A stretch of DNA of 64,000 bases from an uncultured Prevotellaceae bacterium (GTDB lineage: Bacteria; Bacteroidota; Bacteroidia; Bacteroidales; Muribaculaceae): NCBI GenBank assembly GCA_900318535.1, contig ONKU01000006.1, positions 50,624 through 114,623 of the forward strand, read 5' to 3'. Each line of letters opens with the position of its first letter. The stretch's first letter is position 1. Below the pieces are notes generated by a model. The model made no database searches. It was not told the origin of the DNA and was given only the letters and a program-made list of their open reading frames with translations. Made by a program: the position numbers and the translations under genes. Below, piece by piece: positions 35,677-44,870 of this stretch.

Positions 35677-36690
35677 TTATCGTTTGACGGCCCGTTTGTA
35701 GCCTTTGCCAAGCAAGAAGGGGAGGTAGCGCTCGATAAAGACTGCAAGTGGGTAAAGGACGACCATGACAACGAGGGCAATGACGACCTTGAAAAGGATG
35801 CTGCCGTCAAGAATCTCAGGTCCCAGCAAACGGGCGGCGACAATCTTGATGACACCGATGAGATAATTCTGGAGGGCGAGATAGGTAATGCCCGTGATGG
35901 CGACGGTCTGCGCAATGCGACTGGTGCCGCACCGGTCCTCCAGCCACTTGCACACTGCGGTGTACAGGGGCAGCACAAGGATGACGGCCTCTGGGGCAAG
36001 GACATAAGCTACAGCGCGGTCGATGTTCAATGGAGCAAGGATCAAGAAGCCCAGCCCCAATACCGCCAGCGCCATCCACAACAATGAGTGGGATGCTGTC
36101 GAAAACTCGAATTTTTCCACCAGCGGATGGCAGCAGTTGCCAAAGGCATAAATGGGCATGTACAGGAAGGCCTTGTCAAGGTTCCAATAGCGGAACCAAG
36201 GCAAATCGGGCATCACAAGCAGTCCCACGCTCAGCAATAGTGCCACCACAAGCGGCCAGTAACCCGACAAATAGCGCTTTATCGGGTAATATATGACCTG
36301 CATGGTGAATAAGGCCGCCAGGAACCAGAAAGGTCCCAAAACGACGTCGGGCGTGCCCTGGACGAACTGCCACATGGGCGTGAGCACGTCGATGGCTTGT
36401 TCCTCAGGACCTGCCATTCGGCGGCCAACGGCAAGCCACAGAGCGTAGAAAATGATGAAGAAGGTGGTATAAGGCACCAGAATCTGGCGGGCGCGATGAC
36501 CGAGGAAAGAGAGGAAATTCTTCTGCTTGGCTATATTGAACAGATAGCCGGCAGCAAAGAAGAATACCGGCGCTCCCATGTTGAACAATGCCACCTCGTG
36601 GGCACTGTCATAGCGTGGCGGCGTGTGGTACACCACCACCAGCGTCATCGCGAAGAACTTGATGTAGTCGAGCCAGGCCTGTCGCTTCAT
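35677..36690 (-). CDS. acyltransferase 3 family membrane protein
   Basis: A 337-residue polytopic protein of the acyltransferase 3 (OafA/WecH-like) family. The N-terminal block WLDYIKFFAMTLVVVYHTPPRYD contains the conserved histidine of the family, followed by about ten helices and GPFWFLAALF. Such enzymes add O-acetyl groups to sugars or other surface molecules from the cytoplasmic membrane. The substrate is unknown. It lies between serS and lysS as a single gene, with a long inverted repeat before it. Confidence 0.87.
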   Translation of the reverse strand: MKRQAWLDYIKFFAMTLVVVYHTPPRYDSAHEVALFNMGAPVFFFAAGYLFNIAKQKNFLSFLGHRARQILVPYTTFFIIFYALWLAVGRRMAGPEEQAIDVLTPMWQFVQGTPDVVLGPFWFLAALFTMQVIYYPIKRYLSGYWPLVVALLLSVGLLVMPDLPWFRYWNLDKAFLYMPIYAFGNCCHPLVEKFEFSTASHSLLWMALAVLGLGFLILAPLNIDRAVAYVLAPEAVILVLPLYTAVCKWLEDRCGTSRIAQTVAITGITYLALQNYLIGVIKIVAARLLGPEILDGSILFKVVIALVVMVVLYPLAVFIERYLPFLLGKGYKRAVKR

Positions 36691-36719
36691 TCTCTATATC
36701 TACTATCACAAAAAGAAAA

Positions 36720-36784
36720 CAATAAGTACAATAAAAACAATTACCATCAGGACAGCCGATAAATTGTAATTATTGTATTTATTG
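36720..36784. repeat. long A/T-rich inverted repeat between serS and the acyltransferase gene
   Basis: The 23-base arm 36720-36742 pairs with 36762-36784 with three mismatches; the 19-base loop is ACCATCAGGACAGCCGATA. The element occupies most of the intergenic gap. It may be a terminator-like RNA hairpin after serS or a small palindromic repeat element. It has no G/C-rich stem, so a classic terminator is not obvious. Confidence 0.6.
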
Positions 36785-36801
36785 TCTTCTCTTTATTATC
36801 G

Positions 36802-38073
36802 TCAGTCGATGATGTCAAATCCCGTATAACGCTGCAGGGCGGCAGGGATGCGGATGCCCTCGGGCGTCTGGTTGTTCTCCAGCAGGGCAGCCACGATGCG
36901 CGGCAGAGCCAGCGCCGAGCCGTTCAAGGTGTGGCACAGGTGGGTCTTCTTGTCGTCGCCACGGTAGCGGCACTTCAGGCGGTTAGCCTGATAGGTCTCA
37001 AAGTTGGAGACGCTGCTCACCTCGAGCCAACGCTGCTGGGCTGCCGACCACACTTCAAAGTCGAAAGTGATGGCACTGGTGAAGCTCATGTCACCACCGC
37101 ACAGGCGCAGGATGTGCCACGGCAATTCCAGTTTCTCGAGCAGACCCTGGACGTGGTCCTTCATCTCCTCGAGAGCGGCATAAGAGTTCTCGGGCTTCTC
37201 GATGCGGACGATTTCCACTTTGTCGAACTGGTGCAGACGATTCAAGCCACGCACGTCTTTGCCATAGGAGCCGGCCTCGCGGCGGAAACAAGCCGAGAAA
37301 GCGCAATTCTTCTTGGGCAGTTCCTCCTGCGGGATGATGACGTCGCGGTACATGTTGGTCACGGGCACCTCAGCAGTGGGAATCAGGTAGAAATTATCCA
37401 CCTGGCAGTGGTACATCTGGCCCTCCTTGTCGGGCAACTGTCCAGTGCCCAGGCCTGAAGCCTCGTTGACCACAAAGGGCGGTTCAATCTCGACATAACC
37501 AGCCTTGCCGGCCTCGTCAAGGAAGAACTGGACAAGCGCACGCTGCAGGCGGGCTCCCTTGCCCACATAGACGGGGAATCCTGCACCCGTGATCTTCACA
37601 CCCAGGTCAAAGTCAATCAGGTTATATTTCTTGGCCAGATCCCAGTGAGGCAATGCGTCCTCGGGCAGTTCGGGCATCTTGCCACCGGTCTTCTCGACCA
37701 CGTTGTCCTCGGCGGTGCGGCCCTCGGGCACGCCGTTGTAGGGCACATTAGGCACACTCAGCAAGATTTCGGTAATCTCGTCCTGGGCAGCGGTCAAGTT
37801 GTCGTCAATCTCCTTGTTGGCCGTCTTGAGTGATGCCACTTGAGCCTTGACATTCTCGGCCTCGTCACGGTTGCCCTGTTTCATGAGGGCACCAATCTGG
37901 GCGGCCATTTTATTGAGTACTGCGGCGTTGTCGTCGCGTTGTTTTTGCAGTGCACGGCGCTGCTTGTCCAGTTCCACGATGCGCATGATGGGTTCGCGAC
38001 CGTCAAACTGTTTGACGGCGAGGCGGCGAATCACCTCCTCGGGGTCCTGGTTGATAAGTTGTAATGTCAGCAT
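36802..38073 (-). CDS. serS: seryl-tRNA synthetase
   Basis: The 423-residue enzyme charges tRNA-Ser and tRNA-Sec. The N-terminal coiled-coil arm (about residues 25-105, rich in K, Q, A and E) contacts the long variable arm of tRNA-Ser. The class II core contains PPFVVNEASGLGTGQLPDKEGQMY, motif 2 (FRREAGSYGKDVRGLNRLHQF) and motif 3 (NGSALALPRIVAALLEN). Length and motifs are normal. A purine-rich leader with AACTAAGGACTA lies before it. Confidence 0.97.
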   Translation of the reverse strand: MLTLQLINQDPEEVIRRLAVKQFDGREPIMRIVELDKQRRALQKQRDDNAAVLNKMAAQIGALMKQGNRDEAENVKAQVASLKTANKEIDDNLTAAQDEITEILLSVPNVPYNGVPEGRTAEDNVVEKTGGKMPELPEDALPHWDLAKKYNLIDFDLGVKITGAGFPVYVGKGARLQRALVQFFLDEAGKAGYVEIEPPFVVNEASGLGTGQLPDKEGQMYHCQVDNFYLIPTAEVPVTNMYRDVIIPQEELPKKNCAFSACFRREAGSYGKDVRGLNRLHQFDKVEIVRIEKPENSYAALEEMKDHVQGLLEKLELPWHILRLCGGDMSFTSAITFDFEVWSAAQQRWLEVSSVSNFETYQANRLKCRYRGDDKKTHLCHTLNGSALALPRIVAALLENNQTPEGIRIPAALQRYTGFDIID

Positions 38074-38127
38074 TATTGTTTGAGTTTCTAGTCCCTAGTC
38101 CTTAGTTTCTAGTTTTATTGTTGGTTT

Positions 38128-38589
38128 TTAGTTGGCTGCGAGGAGTTCTTTGACCTTGGCGCTGATGGCGCGACCCTCGGCGCGGCCAGCAAGTTGCTTG
38201 GTGGCAATTCCCATGACCTTGCCCATATCCTTCATGCTCGTTGCGCCGGTCTGCTCGATGATGAACTTGATGTGAGCCGTGAGCTCCTCGTCATTCATCT
38301 GCTTGGGCAGGAATTCCTCGATGACCGAAGCCTGCAGCAGTTCCACATCGGCCAGGTCCTGACGTTGCTGGTCGATGTAAATCTGTGCACTCTCTTTGCG
38401 CTGTTTGGCCATGCGCACAAGCACCTTGAGGGCATTCTCGTCACTGACCTCCCCGTTGTTGCCCGGAGCCGTCTTGATGAGCAGGAATTCGGCTTTGATG
38501 CCCCTGAGGGCCTCGAGGCGACCCTTGTCATGGGCTTTCATCGCCTCCTTGATGCCATTGTTGACCTGATCAAAGATTGTCATAGCCAC
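38128..38589 (-). CDS. GatB/YqeY domain protein
   Basis: A 153-residue protein of the YqeY family, which is related to the C-terminal tRNA-binding domain of GatB. Typical features are NNGIKEAMKAHDKGRLEALRGIKAEF at the start and TGATSMKDMGKVMGIATKQLAGRAEGRAIS near the end. Its role is not firmly known, though it often lies near tRNA or translation genes, as here next to serS. It begins 23 bases after the ftsZ stop and may be read from the dcw transcript. Confidence 0.92.
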   Translation of the reverse strand: MAMTIFDQVNNGIKEAMKAHDKGRLEALRGIKAEFLLIKTAPGNNGEVSDENALKVLVRMAKQRKESAQIYIDQQRQDLADVELLQASVIEEFLPKQMNDEELTAHIKFIIEQTGATSMKDMGKVMGIATKQLAGRAEGRAISAKVKELLAAN

Positions 38590-38612
38590 TATCTCCTGTT
38601 TTTATGTTTCAG

Positions 38613-40028
38613 TTAAAACGACTCTTCGCCAAAGTTAATCGTTTGGGAGTCGCCTGAGCTGGTGCGCTTGGTAGCCTTAGGCACCTCGACGGGACGGTCC
38701 ATGCTGGCAGCCTGCTGACGTTCCTTGATCTGGTTGCGGAAGTCGGGCTTGCGGCCAAAAGTCGGGGTCTTCTCAATCATGTCGATCACGTCGTCATCAT
38801 CCATCTCCTCAGGAGAGAGGACAATATAACGGGCGCTGAGCTGCCTGAGTGTCATGTCGGTGATAGCTTTATCACCATACTCATCCTTGAGGCGCTGGGC
38901 ATCGGTGATCTTGGGATCGGCATGAACCGGCTCACGCCTTGGAGACTGCACCGTGGGTACGGGGGATTCCTTATCCAACGACACGTTAAAGCCAGATGCC
39001 AGCACGGTCACCTTGATTTGATCTTCGAGCGTGTTGTCAAATGCCATACCCCAGATCACGTCAACCTCCTGGTCGAAGTTGGCCATGAACTCCTGAATCT
39101 CGTTCATCTCATCCATCAACAGCGGTGCTTCACTATTGGGATTGTAGTAGAAGTTCATCAGGATCTTCTGTGAGCCGTAAACGTCACGGTTCTTGAGCAG
39201 CGGCGACTCGAGGGCGTCCTCGATAGCCCTAGTCACGCGGCGCTCGCCCGTGCCGTAACCCGAACTGATGATGGCGGCACCACCATTGCGCAGGGTGGTG
39301 TTCACATCGTTGAAGTCCAGGTTGATCTTACCCTTGACAGTAATCAGGTCGCTGATGCTGCGTGCAGCGATGGTCAGCGTATCATCGGCCTTACCGAAGG
39401 CATTGGTGAAATCAAGATCCTTGTAAATTTCGGTCAGTCGCTGGTTGTTGATGATGAGCAGGGCATCTACATACTTGCCCATCTCATCGGCGCCACCCAG
39501 TGCCTTGAGAATCTTCTTGGGTCCCTCGAACAGGAAAGGAATCGTCACGATACCAATCGTGAGGACACCCTTCTCGTGGGCGATGCGTGCCACGACAGGT
39601 GCGGCACCGGTACCGGTACCGCCACCCATACCGGCGGTGATGAACACCATCTTGGTATCGTCATCGAACAGGGCGGCGATTTCGGCCTCGCTCTCCTCGG
39701 CGGCACGGCGTGCCACATCAGGCACATTACCTGCTCCCAAGCCATGGGTCGTGTTGGGGCCCAGCAGCACACGGTTGGGCACCGGAGATTCATTAAGTTG
39801 CTGACGGTCGGTGTTCAATACGACAAACGACACGCCCTCGATATTCTGCATGTACATGTGGTTGATGGCATTATTACCGCCACCGCCCACACCCATCACC
39901 TTGATGATGGTACGGGTTTTCTCTTTATCCTGGAAGCCAGAATTCTGATCCAGCGTGGACATGATGTCCTGGCCAGGCTCGCGTGAGCCCTGGTTATTCC
40001 CACCAAATTTGATATTATTCTCGTTCAT
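38613..40028 (-). CDS. ftsZ: cell division protein FtsZ
   Basis: The tubulin-like GTPase that forms the cytokinetic ring. The signature GGGTGTGAAP is at residues 135-144, with the GTP-binding GVGGGGNNAIN near 46-56 and the T7-loop segment NLDFNDVNTTL near 240. At 471 residues it has the long variable linker of Bacteroidales FtsZ, and the tail ends TINFGEESF, presumably the interaction peptide for FtsA. It is the last dcw gene. The start codon is preceded by TTACGCTAT, a leader also seen at two PorZ-like genes. Confidence 0.98.
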   Translation of the reverse strand: MNENNIKFGGNNQGSREPGQDIMSTLDQNSGFQDKEKTRTIIKVMGVGGGGNNAINHMYMQNIEGVSFVVLNTDRQQLNESPVPNRVLLGPNTTHGLGAGNVPDVARRAAEESEAEIAALFDDDTKMVFITAGMGGGTGTGAAPVVARIAHEKGVLTIGIVTIPFLFEGPKKILKALGGADEMGKYVDALLIINNQRLTEIYKDLDFTNAFGKADDTLTIAARSISDLITVKGKINLDFNDVNTTLRNGGAAIISSGYGTGERRVTRAIEDALESPLLKNRDVYGSQKILMNFYYNPNSEAPLLMDEMNEIQEFMANFDQEVDVIWGMAFDNTLEDQIKVTVLASGFNVSLDKESPVPTVQSPRREPVHADPKITDAQRLKDEYGDKAITDMTLRQLSARYIVLSPEEMDDDDVIDMIEKTPTFGRKPDFRNQIKERQQAASMDRPVEVPKATKRTSSGDSQTINFGEESF

Positions 40029-40068
40029 ATAGCGTAATTTTTTGTTTTAAAGATTGGTAACACGCGAA

Positions 40069-41394
40069 TTACTGGTCATCCTCGCCAGGTTCATCTTCTG
40101 ACATCAAATTAGAAAGCTGCTTCCTGATTTTTTCCCAGCGGCTAGGCTTGGATGGACGAGAAGCAGTCTTCTTGACCGGACGCTCATATTCGGGCTCAGA
40201 ATCATTCCCGACTGGGCGCTGAGGTCCTTCGAACGTGGGGCCGTCGGCATACTTATTGAGCTCGATGCAGGTCTCACCGTCCTCAATCATCTCGGCTGCC
40301 TTAGCCAGCAGCGAGAATACCTCGATGTATTCCATGCGGTTGATATCGGGATTGAGGATATTCAGGCCCATGGGGTTCTGGCCCTTGCGCACCTTGATCT
40401 TGATGGTGTCCTCCATCTTTTGCTGCAAGCCGCCCAGATGAGCGCTGCCACCAATCAGGACGATGCTCTGGATATCGCTGGATGAGATACCGGCATCAGC
40501 CAGTTGCTGGTTGATGTTGGCAATGATTTCACCCGTGCGGGCACTGATGTAGTTGGCAGCATCACGTGCGCTGACACCCTCAATGACCACATTGCTCACA
40601 TTGCCCGGATCAAGCGGGTTGTTGATGTTCTTCTTGACATTCTCGGCCGTTTCCTCAAGCACACTCAGGCCGCTCATCACGTCACGGGTGAGGTTGCGTC
40701 CACCCAGGGGAAGGGTGCTCAGGTAAATGAGCGCCTTGTTCTTGTAGATGGTCACCGTAGTGGTCTCGGCTCCCATGTCCACAAGCATGCAACCCAACTC
40801 GCGGTCGCTCTCACTCAGCACTTGCTCGGCCACTGCCAGCGGGGTAACGATATAGTCCTTAACAGGAATACCGAAGCTCATCACGCGGTTGAGGTTGAGC
40901 TTGAGTGAAGGCTTGGCCACGATGAAGTTGACCTTGATCTTGATCGATGAACCGAACTGGCCAACGGGATTGGGGGTCGCCACCTTGTCGACGTAGTATG
41001 CTCTGGGGACGATATCCACCGTGTCGTGGTTGCGGATGGGGGTGCTGGTAGCATCGTGGATGATGCGGTCGATGAGTTCCTTGGTAATGGGCTCGGTGGT
41101 GCCGACGCTGCGGTTCACCTCACTCACGATGCTGTGCAGCGAGCGGCCGCTCACACCCATATACACCTGGGTGATGCGACCGTCAACCATACCCTCGAGA
41201 TTCTTGAGGATGCGGTTCACACTGCTCTTGATATTCTCAACATTCTGCACGATGCCATACCTCACGCTATTGAGGTGGCGCTCCTCCTGCAGGTGCTTTA
41301 CACTCAAGTATCCTGCCGATGTTTTCTCGGCAATGGCTCCAACAATTTTAGAGCTTCCGATTTCAAGTGCTACAATGTACTGGTTCTTTTCCAT
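40069..41394 (-). CDS. ftsA: cell division protein FtsA
   Basis: The 441-residue actin-like membrane tether of FtsZ. The ATPase fold is seen in VALEIGSSKIVGAIAE at the N-terminus, LVDMGAETTTVTIYKN near residue 210 and VLIGGSAHLGGL near 320; the SHS2 insertion is present. The C-terminal helix SRWEKIRKQLSNLM (about 418-432) is amphipathic and fits the membrane-targeting role, followed by an acidic tail. It is placed between ftsQ and ftsZ as usual. Confidence 0.97.
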   Translation of the reverse strand: MEKNQYIVALEIGSSKIVGAIAEKTSAGYLSVKHLQEERHLNSVRYGIVQNVENIKSSVNRILKNLEGMVDGRITQVYMGVSGRSLHSIVSEVNRSVGTTEPITKELIDRIIHDATSTPIRNHDTVDIVPRAYYVDKVATPNPVGQFGSSIKIKVNFIVAKPSLKLNLNRVMSFGIPVKDYIVTPLAVAEQVLSESDRELGCMLVDMGAETTTVTIYKNKALIYLSTLPLGGRNLTRDVMSGLSVLEETAENVKKNINNPLDPGNVSNVVIEGVSARDAANYISARTGEIIANINQQLADAGISSSDIQSIVLIGGSAHLGGLQQKMEDTIKIKVRKGQNPMGLNILNPDINRMEYIEVFSLLAKAAEMIEDGETCIELNKYADGPTFEGPQRPVGNDSEPEYERPVKKTASRPSKPSRWEKIRKQLSNLMSEDEPGEDDQ

Positions 41395-41436
41395 AAAAGT
41401 GATAGCGATATTTTAGTTTTATTGTTTTTATAACGT

Positions 41437-42342
41437 TTAATTACTCTTCTTTTGGTTCTTCTCGTCCTCTTTTTTGACATCTGCGTCGGTCTTTGCAGTT
41501 TTTTCCTGCTGCTCACGCTTGACATCGGCAGCGGTGCCGATGGTCATGGTCTGGATGTCAGGAGCCTGCTCGTCATCGTCGGGGGCATCAACAATCACCT
41601 GTTGAACTGCCTTGGCCCGCCTGGTAGCCACCACCTGATGGTTCCACTTGACCGAAATGGTGTCGAACGTGTTCCAGCCCCTCTGAGGCATCACCTCGCG
41701 GTAGAACAGCTTGAGCTTGGCAAACTTGTTCTCCAGCCCCGAGACGTTGCCGATGTTGACGACATGTCCGCTGATGCTGGGCACGAGGATGATGTTGTTG
41801 GTGTCACGCACGATGTACATCGTCACCAGGGAGTGCAACAGTGAATCATTCTCGACATAGTCGATGAGCGGCAGCAGGTGCGTGGGCGGGAACTTGCGGG
41901 TGAAGTGTCCCTGCACCACCGGCACATCGCTGTGATAGTAGTTGGTGGCCGACATGTGCTTGCCGGCGCGGTTCACATAGTAGGAACTACCGCCGTCAAA
42001 CACCCTGAACACCGGAACCAGCTGGCTCACGCGGATGAGGACCTTGCCGTCCTGGCACTTGACGATGTCGGCATTCTCCAGGTAGGGCGAGACGCGAAGG
42101 GCCTCCTCAATTTCCGAGGCATTGATGTCGCCCATGCGCTTCCCAACGAGCTTGATGCCTTGCCCCTTGAGGTCGTTGAGCACACCCTGAGGCGTGACAA
42201 ACGATGTGCTGTCGGCATTGATGACCTGCACTTCGATACCGGTACATTTCTCGCCACGCGACTTGTCCTTCGCCCACAGGATACCGGTGACGAGAGCTGC
42301 CGCGAGCACGAGCAGAATGCTATTTTGTATCAGTCGTTTCAA
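41437..42342 (-). CDS. ftsQ: cell division protein FtsQ
   Basis: A 301-residue bitopic protein: a short cytoplasmic start, one helix (SILLVLAAALVTGILWA), then a periplasmic POTRA/FtsQ-type region with YLENADIVKCQDGKVLIRVSQ. The C-terminus is a long charged tail rich in Lys and Glu (KKEDEKNQKKSN). Divergent in sequence as all Bacteroidota FtsQ proteins; position between murC and ftsA supports the call. It overlaps the murC stop by four bases. Confidence 0.9.
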   Translation of the reverse strand: MKRLIQNSILLVLAAALVTGILWAKDKSRGEKCTGIEVQVINADSTSFVTPQGVLNDLKGQGIKLVGKRMGDINASEIEEALRVSPYLENADIVKCQDGKVLIRVSQLVPVFRVFDGGSSYYVNRAGKHMSATNYYHSDVPVVQGHFTRKFPPTHLLPLIDYVENDSLLHSLVTMYIVRDTNNIILVPSISGHVVNIGNVSGLENKFAKLKLFYREVMPQRGWNTFDTISVKWNHQVVATRRAKAVQQVIVDAPDDDEQAPDIQTMTIGTAADVKREQQEKTAKTDADVKKEDEKNQKKSN

Positions 42343-43721
42343 CGCCGTTGTTTCTTGAATTCAAAGCATATTTGAGGCAGCAAGTTGGCGATATCGCCGG
42401 CACCTGCTGTCAATAAAACGTCAAAATTACTCAATTCTATTGACCTAATCAAATTTTCTTTCGAGTAAATGCATTTTTTTGTGCTGGTGACCTGTTCCAG
42501 TATCATTTCGCTGGTCACTCCAGGAATGGGTTCCTCGCGGGCGGGATAGATGGGCAACAGGATCACCTCATCGGCCATCGAAAGCGCTGCAGCAAAGCCT
42601 GGAGCGAAGTCGCGAGTGCGCGTGTACAGGTGCGGCTGGAAGATGACAGTCAGGCGGCGGTCAGGATACAGGTCACGCACCGACCTGATGCTGGCTGTCA
42701 ACTCGCCGGGATGGTGGGCATAGTCGTCAATCATTACCCTACCCTGCTTGCCCGGTTCCTTGAGCCAGAACTCAAAACGGCGCTTGGGCCCCATGAACGT
42801 AGCCATGGCCTTGCGCATCGCGTCGGCGGGAACGTCAATGAGCCTGCAAGCCGCCATGGCGGCAATGGAATTCTCAATATTGATATCGACAGGCACACCC
42901 AGACTGATGTCATTTATCGTCTCCCAAGGAGTCACCAGGTTGAAGGTGATTTCGCCGTCACCCTTGCGGATGTCCTGGGCATGGAAGTCGCCTTCATCGC
43001 GGCCATAGGTATAGGTCTTAACACCCTCTTGCACACGGGGTTTGAGAGCGAGGCCAATGTGGATGATGAGAGCCCCGCCAGGTTGAATCAGCTCGGTGAA
43101 ATGGGCAAAACTCTCGAGGTAATTTTCGGCGGTGCCATAGATGTCCAGATGGTCAGGATCGGTCGATGTCACAACGGCGATATAGGGACGCAAGTGGTGG
43201 AACGAGCGGTCAAACTCGTCGGCCTCGATAACCGAGTAAGGGCTGGTTGCCGAGAGCAGGAAATTGCTGTCGTAATTGCGCAAAACGCCGCCCAAAAAGG
43301 CGTTGCAGCCAATGCCGCTATCATGCAGGATGTGGGCCGCCATGCTCGATGTCGTGGTCTTGCCATGGGTGCCGGCAAAGCACAAGCCCTTGCTGTGAGC
43401 CGTCACCACGCCCAGCAACGCCGCGCGCTTGAGCACCTCAAAGCCGTTTTCGCGAAAATAGGTCAGCCCCTTGTGGCTGTCGGGAACGGCAGGGGTATAG
43501 ACCACCAGCGTGCGCTCGGGGTCACGGCAGTAGTCGGGAATCAGGGCGGGGTCCTCGTCAAAGTCGATGTGTACACCCTCCTGCTGCAATGCGGCAGTCA
43601 AGTCGCTGGGGGTGCGGTCATAACCGGCTATGCGCTTGCCCATGGCCAGGAAATAACGCTCCAGAGCAGCCATGCCGATACCTCCGGCACCCACGAAATA
43701 TAATGAATCAAACTCTTTCAT
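42339..43721 (-). CDS. murC: UDP-N-acetylmuramate--L-alanine ligase
   Basis: The 460-residue enzyme adds the first amino acid to UDP-MurNAc in the cytoplasm. The N-terminal FVGAGGIGMAAL binds the UDP part, GTHGKTTT (117-124) is the ATP loop, and the Mur ligase middle motif with DYAHHPGEL is present. Length and order are those of a complete MurC. Its last bases overlap the ftsQ start. Confidence 0.97.
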   Translation of the reverse strand: MKEFDSLYFVGAGGIGMAALERYFLAMGKRIAGYDRTPSDLTAALQQEGVHIDFDEDPALIPDYCRDPERTLVVYTPAVPDSHKGLTYFRENGFEVLKRAALLGVVTAHSKGLCFAGTHGKTTTSSMAAHILHDSGIGCNAFLGGVLRNYDSNFLLSATSPYSVIEADEFDRSFHHLRPYIAVVTSTDPDHLDIYGTAENYLESFAHFTELIQPGGALIIHIGLALKPRVQEGVKTYTYGRDEGDFHAQDIRKGDGEITFNLVTPWETINDISLGVPVDINIENSIAAMAACRLIDVPADAMRKAMATFMGPKRRFEFWLKEPGKQGRVMIDDYAHHPGELTASIRSVRDLYPDRRLTVIFQPHLYTRTRDFAPGFAAALSMADEVILLPIYPAREEPIPGVTSEMILEQVTSTKKCIYSKENLIRSIELSNFDVLLTAGAGDIANLLPQICFEFKKQRR

Positions 43722-43742
43722 TTTTCCCAGTATTTGAATGAT

Positions 43743-44870
43743 TTAGGCTTTGTTTTTCTCGATGATTTTCTCGACCTCGTCAACGATGTGCTCGGCGGCA
43801 TCGCGCAGTGCCATTTGCAAGACATTGCCCGACAGCGTGGCGATTTTCTCGCCATCGGCCACAGTGGCAAGCATGGTGTCCACCAGTTGGGCCGAGGCAT
43901 CGGCATCGGGCACCAGGATGGCCGCATCGCGGGTCGAGAGGGCCAAAGCGTTCTTGGTCTGATGGTCCTCGGCGACGTTGGGCGAGGGCACCAGGATGGC
44001 CGCCTTGCCCAGCAGCTGCAGCTCGGAGATTGAGCTGGCTCCAGCGCGTGAAACGACCAGGTCGGCTGCGCGATAGGCCATGTCCATATTGCTGATGAAG
44101 GCCATCTGCGCCACGTTTTTCACTCCTGAGGCATCCAGGGCCTCGCGGCACTGCTGGTCGTAGATTTTACCCGTTTGCCAAATGACCTGCACATCGTAGG
44201 CCTCACCGATTTTGGCCAAGCCGTCGATGATGGCGTTGTTGATGGTGCGTGCACCCAGGCTGCCGCCGATGATGAGGATCGTCTTCTTGTTGGGGTCCAT
44301 ACCCATGGCCTGGCGGGCCTGTTCGGGCGAGGCACCGCACTCCAGCAGGTTGCGCCTGACGGGATTGCCCGTGAGTACAATCTTATCCTGAGGGAAGAAG
44401 CGCTCCATACCCTCATAGGCGACACATATGCAGTCGGCCTTGGCAGCCAGCAGTTTATTGGTCACACCTGCATAGGAATTCTGTTCCTGCAGCAGGGTGG
44501 GAATGCCTTGTTTCTGGGCCTCCTTAAGCATGGGGCCGCTGGCATAGCCGCCCACGCCGATGGCGATGGCAGGCTTGAAGTCCTTGAGGATGTTCTTGGC
44601 CAAGCGCATGCTCTTCAACAACCGGGCCATGACCTTGAAGTTGCGCAACAGGTGCTTGCGGTCAAAACCGCTCACCGGCAGGCCGATAATGTTGTAACCT
44701 GCAGCAGGCACTTTTTCCATTTCCATGCGTCCCTCGGCGCCGACAAACAGGATTCTGGCGTCGGGATAGCGGCGACGCACCTCGTTGGCGATGGACAGGG
44801 CCGGGAAGATGTGACCTCCGGTTCCTCCACCGCTTACCAGTACATTGATTTGTTGATTATCTCCAGACAT
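43743..44870 (-). CDS. murG: UDP-GlcNAc--lipid I N-acetylglucosamine transferase
   Basis: The 375-residue GT28 enzyme turns lipid I into lipid II at the inner face of the membrane. The N-terminal VSGGGTGGHIFPALSIANEV and the C-terminal SRAGASSISELQLLGKAAILVPSPNVAEDHQTKNA segments are diagnostic (donor binding). The frame is open up to 44903, but ATG 44870 begins the normal N-terminus and still overlaps the ftsW stop by 14 bases, so coupling is likely. Confidence 0.96.
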   Translation of the reverse strand: MSGDNQQINVLVSGGGTGGHIFPALSIANEVRRRYPDARILFVGAEGRMEMEKVPAAGYNIIGLPVSGFDRKHLLRNFKVMARLLKSMRLAKNILKDFKPAIAIGVGGYASGPMLKEAQKQGIPTLLQEQNSYAGVTNKLLAAKADCICVAYEGMERFFPQDKIVLTGNPVRRNLLECGASPEQARQAMGMDPNKKTILIIGGSLGARTINNAIIDGLAKIGEAYDVQVIWQTGKIYDQQCREALDASGVKNVAQMAFISNMDMAYRAADLVVSRAGASSISELQLLGKAAILVPSPNVAEDHQTKNALALSTRDAAILVPDADASAQLVDTMLATVADGEKIATLSGNVLQMALRDAAEHIVDEVEKIIEKNKA

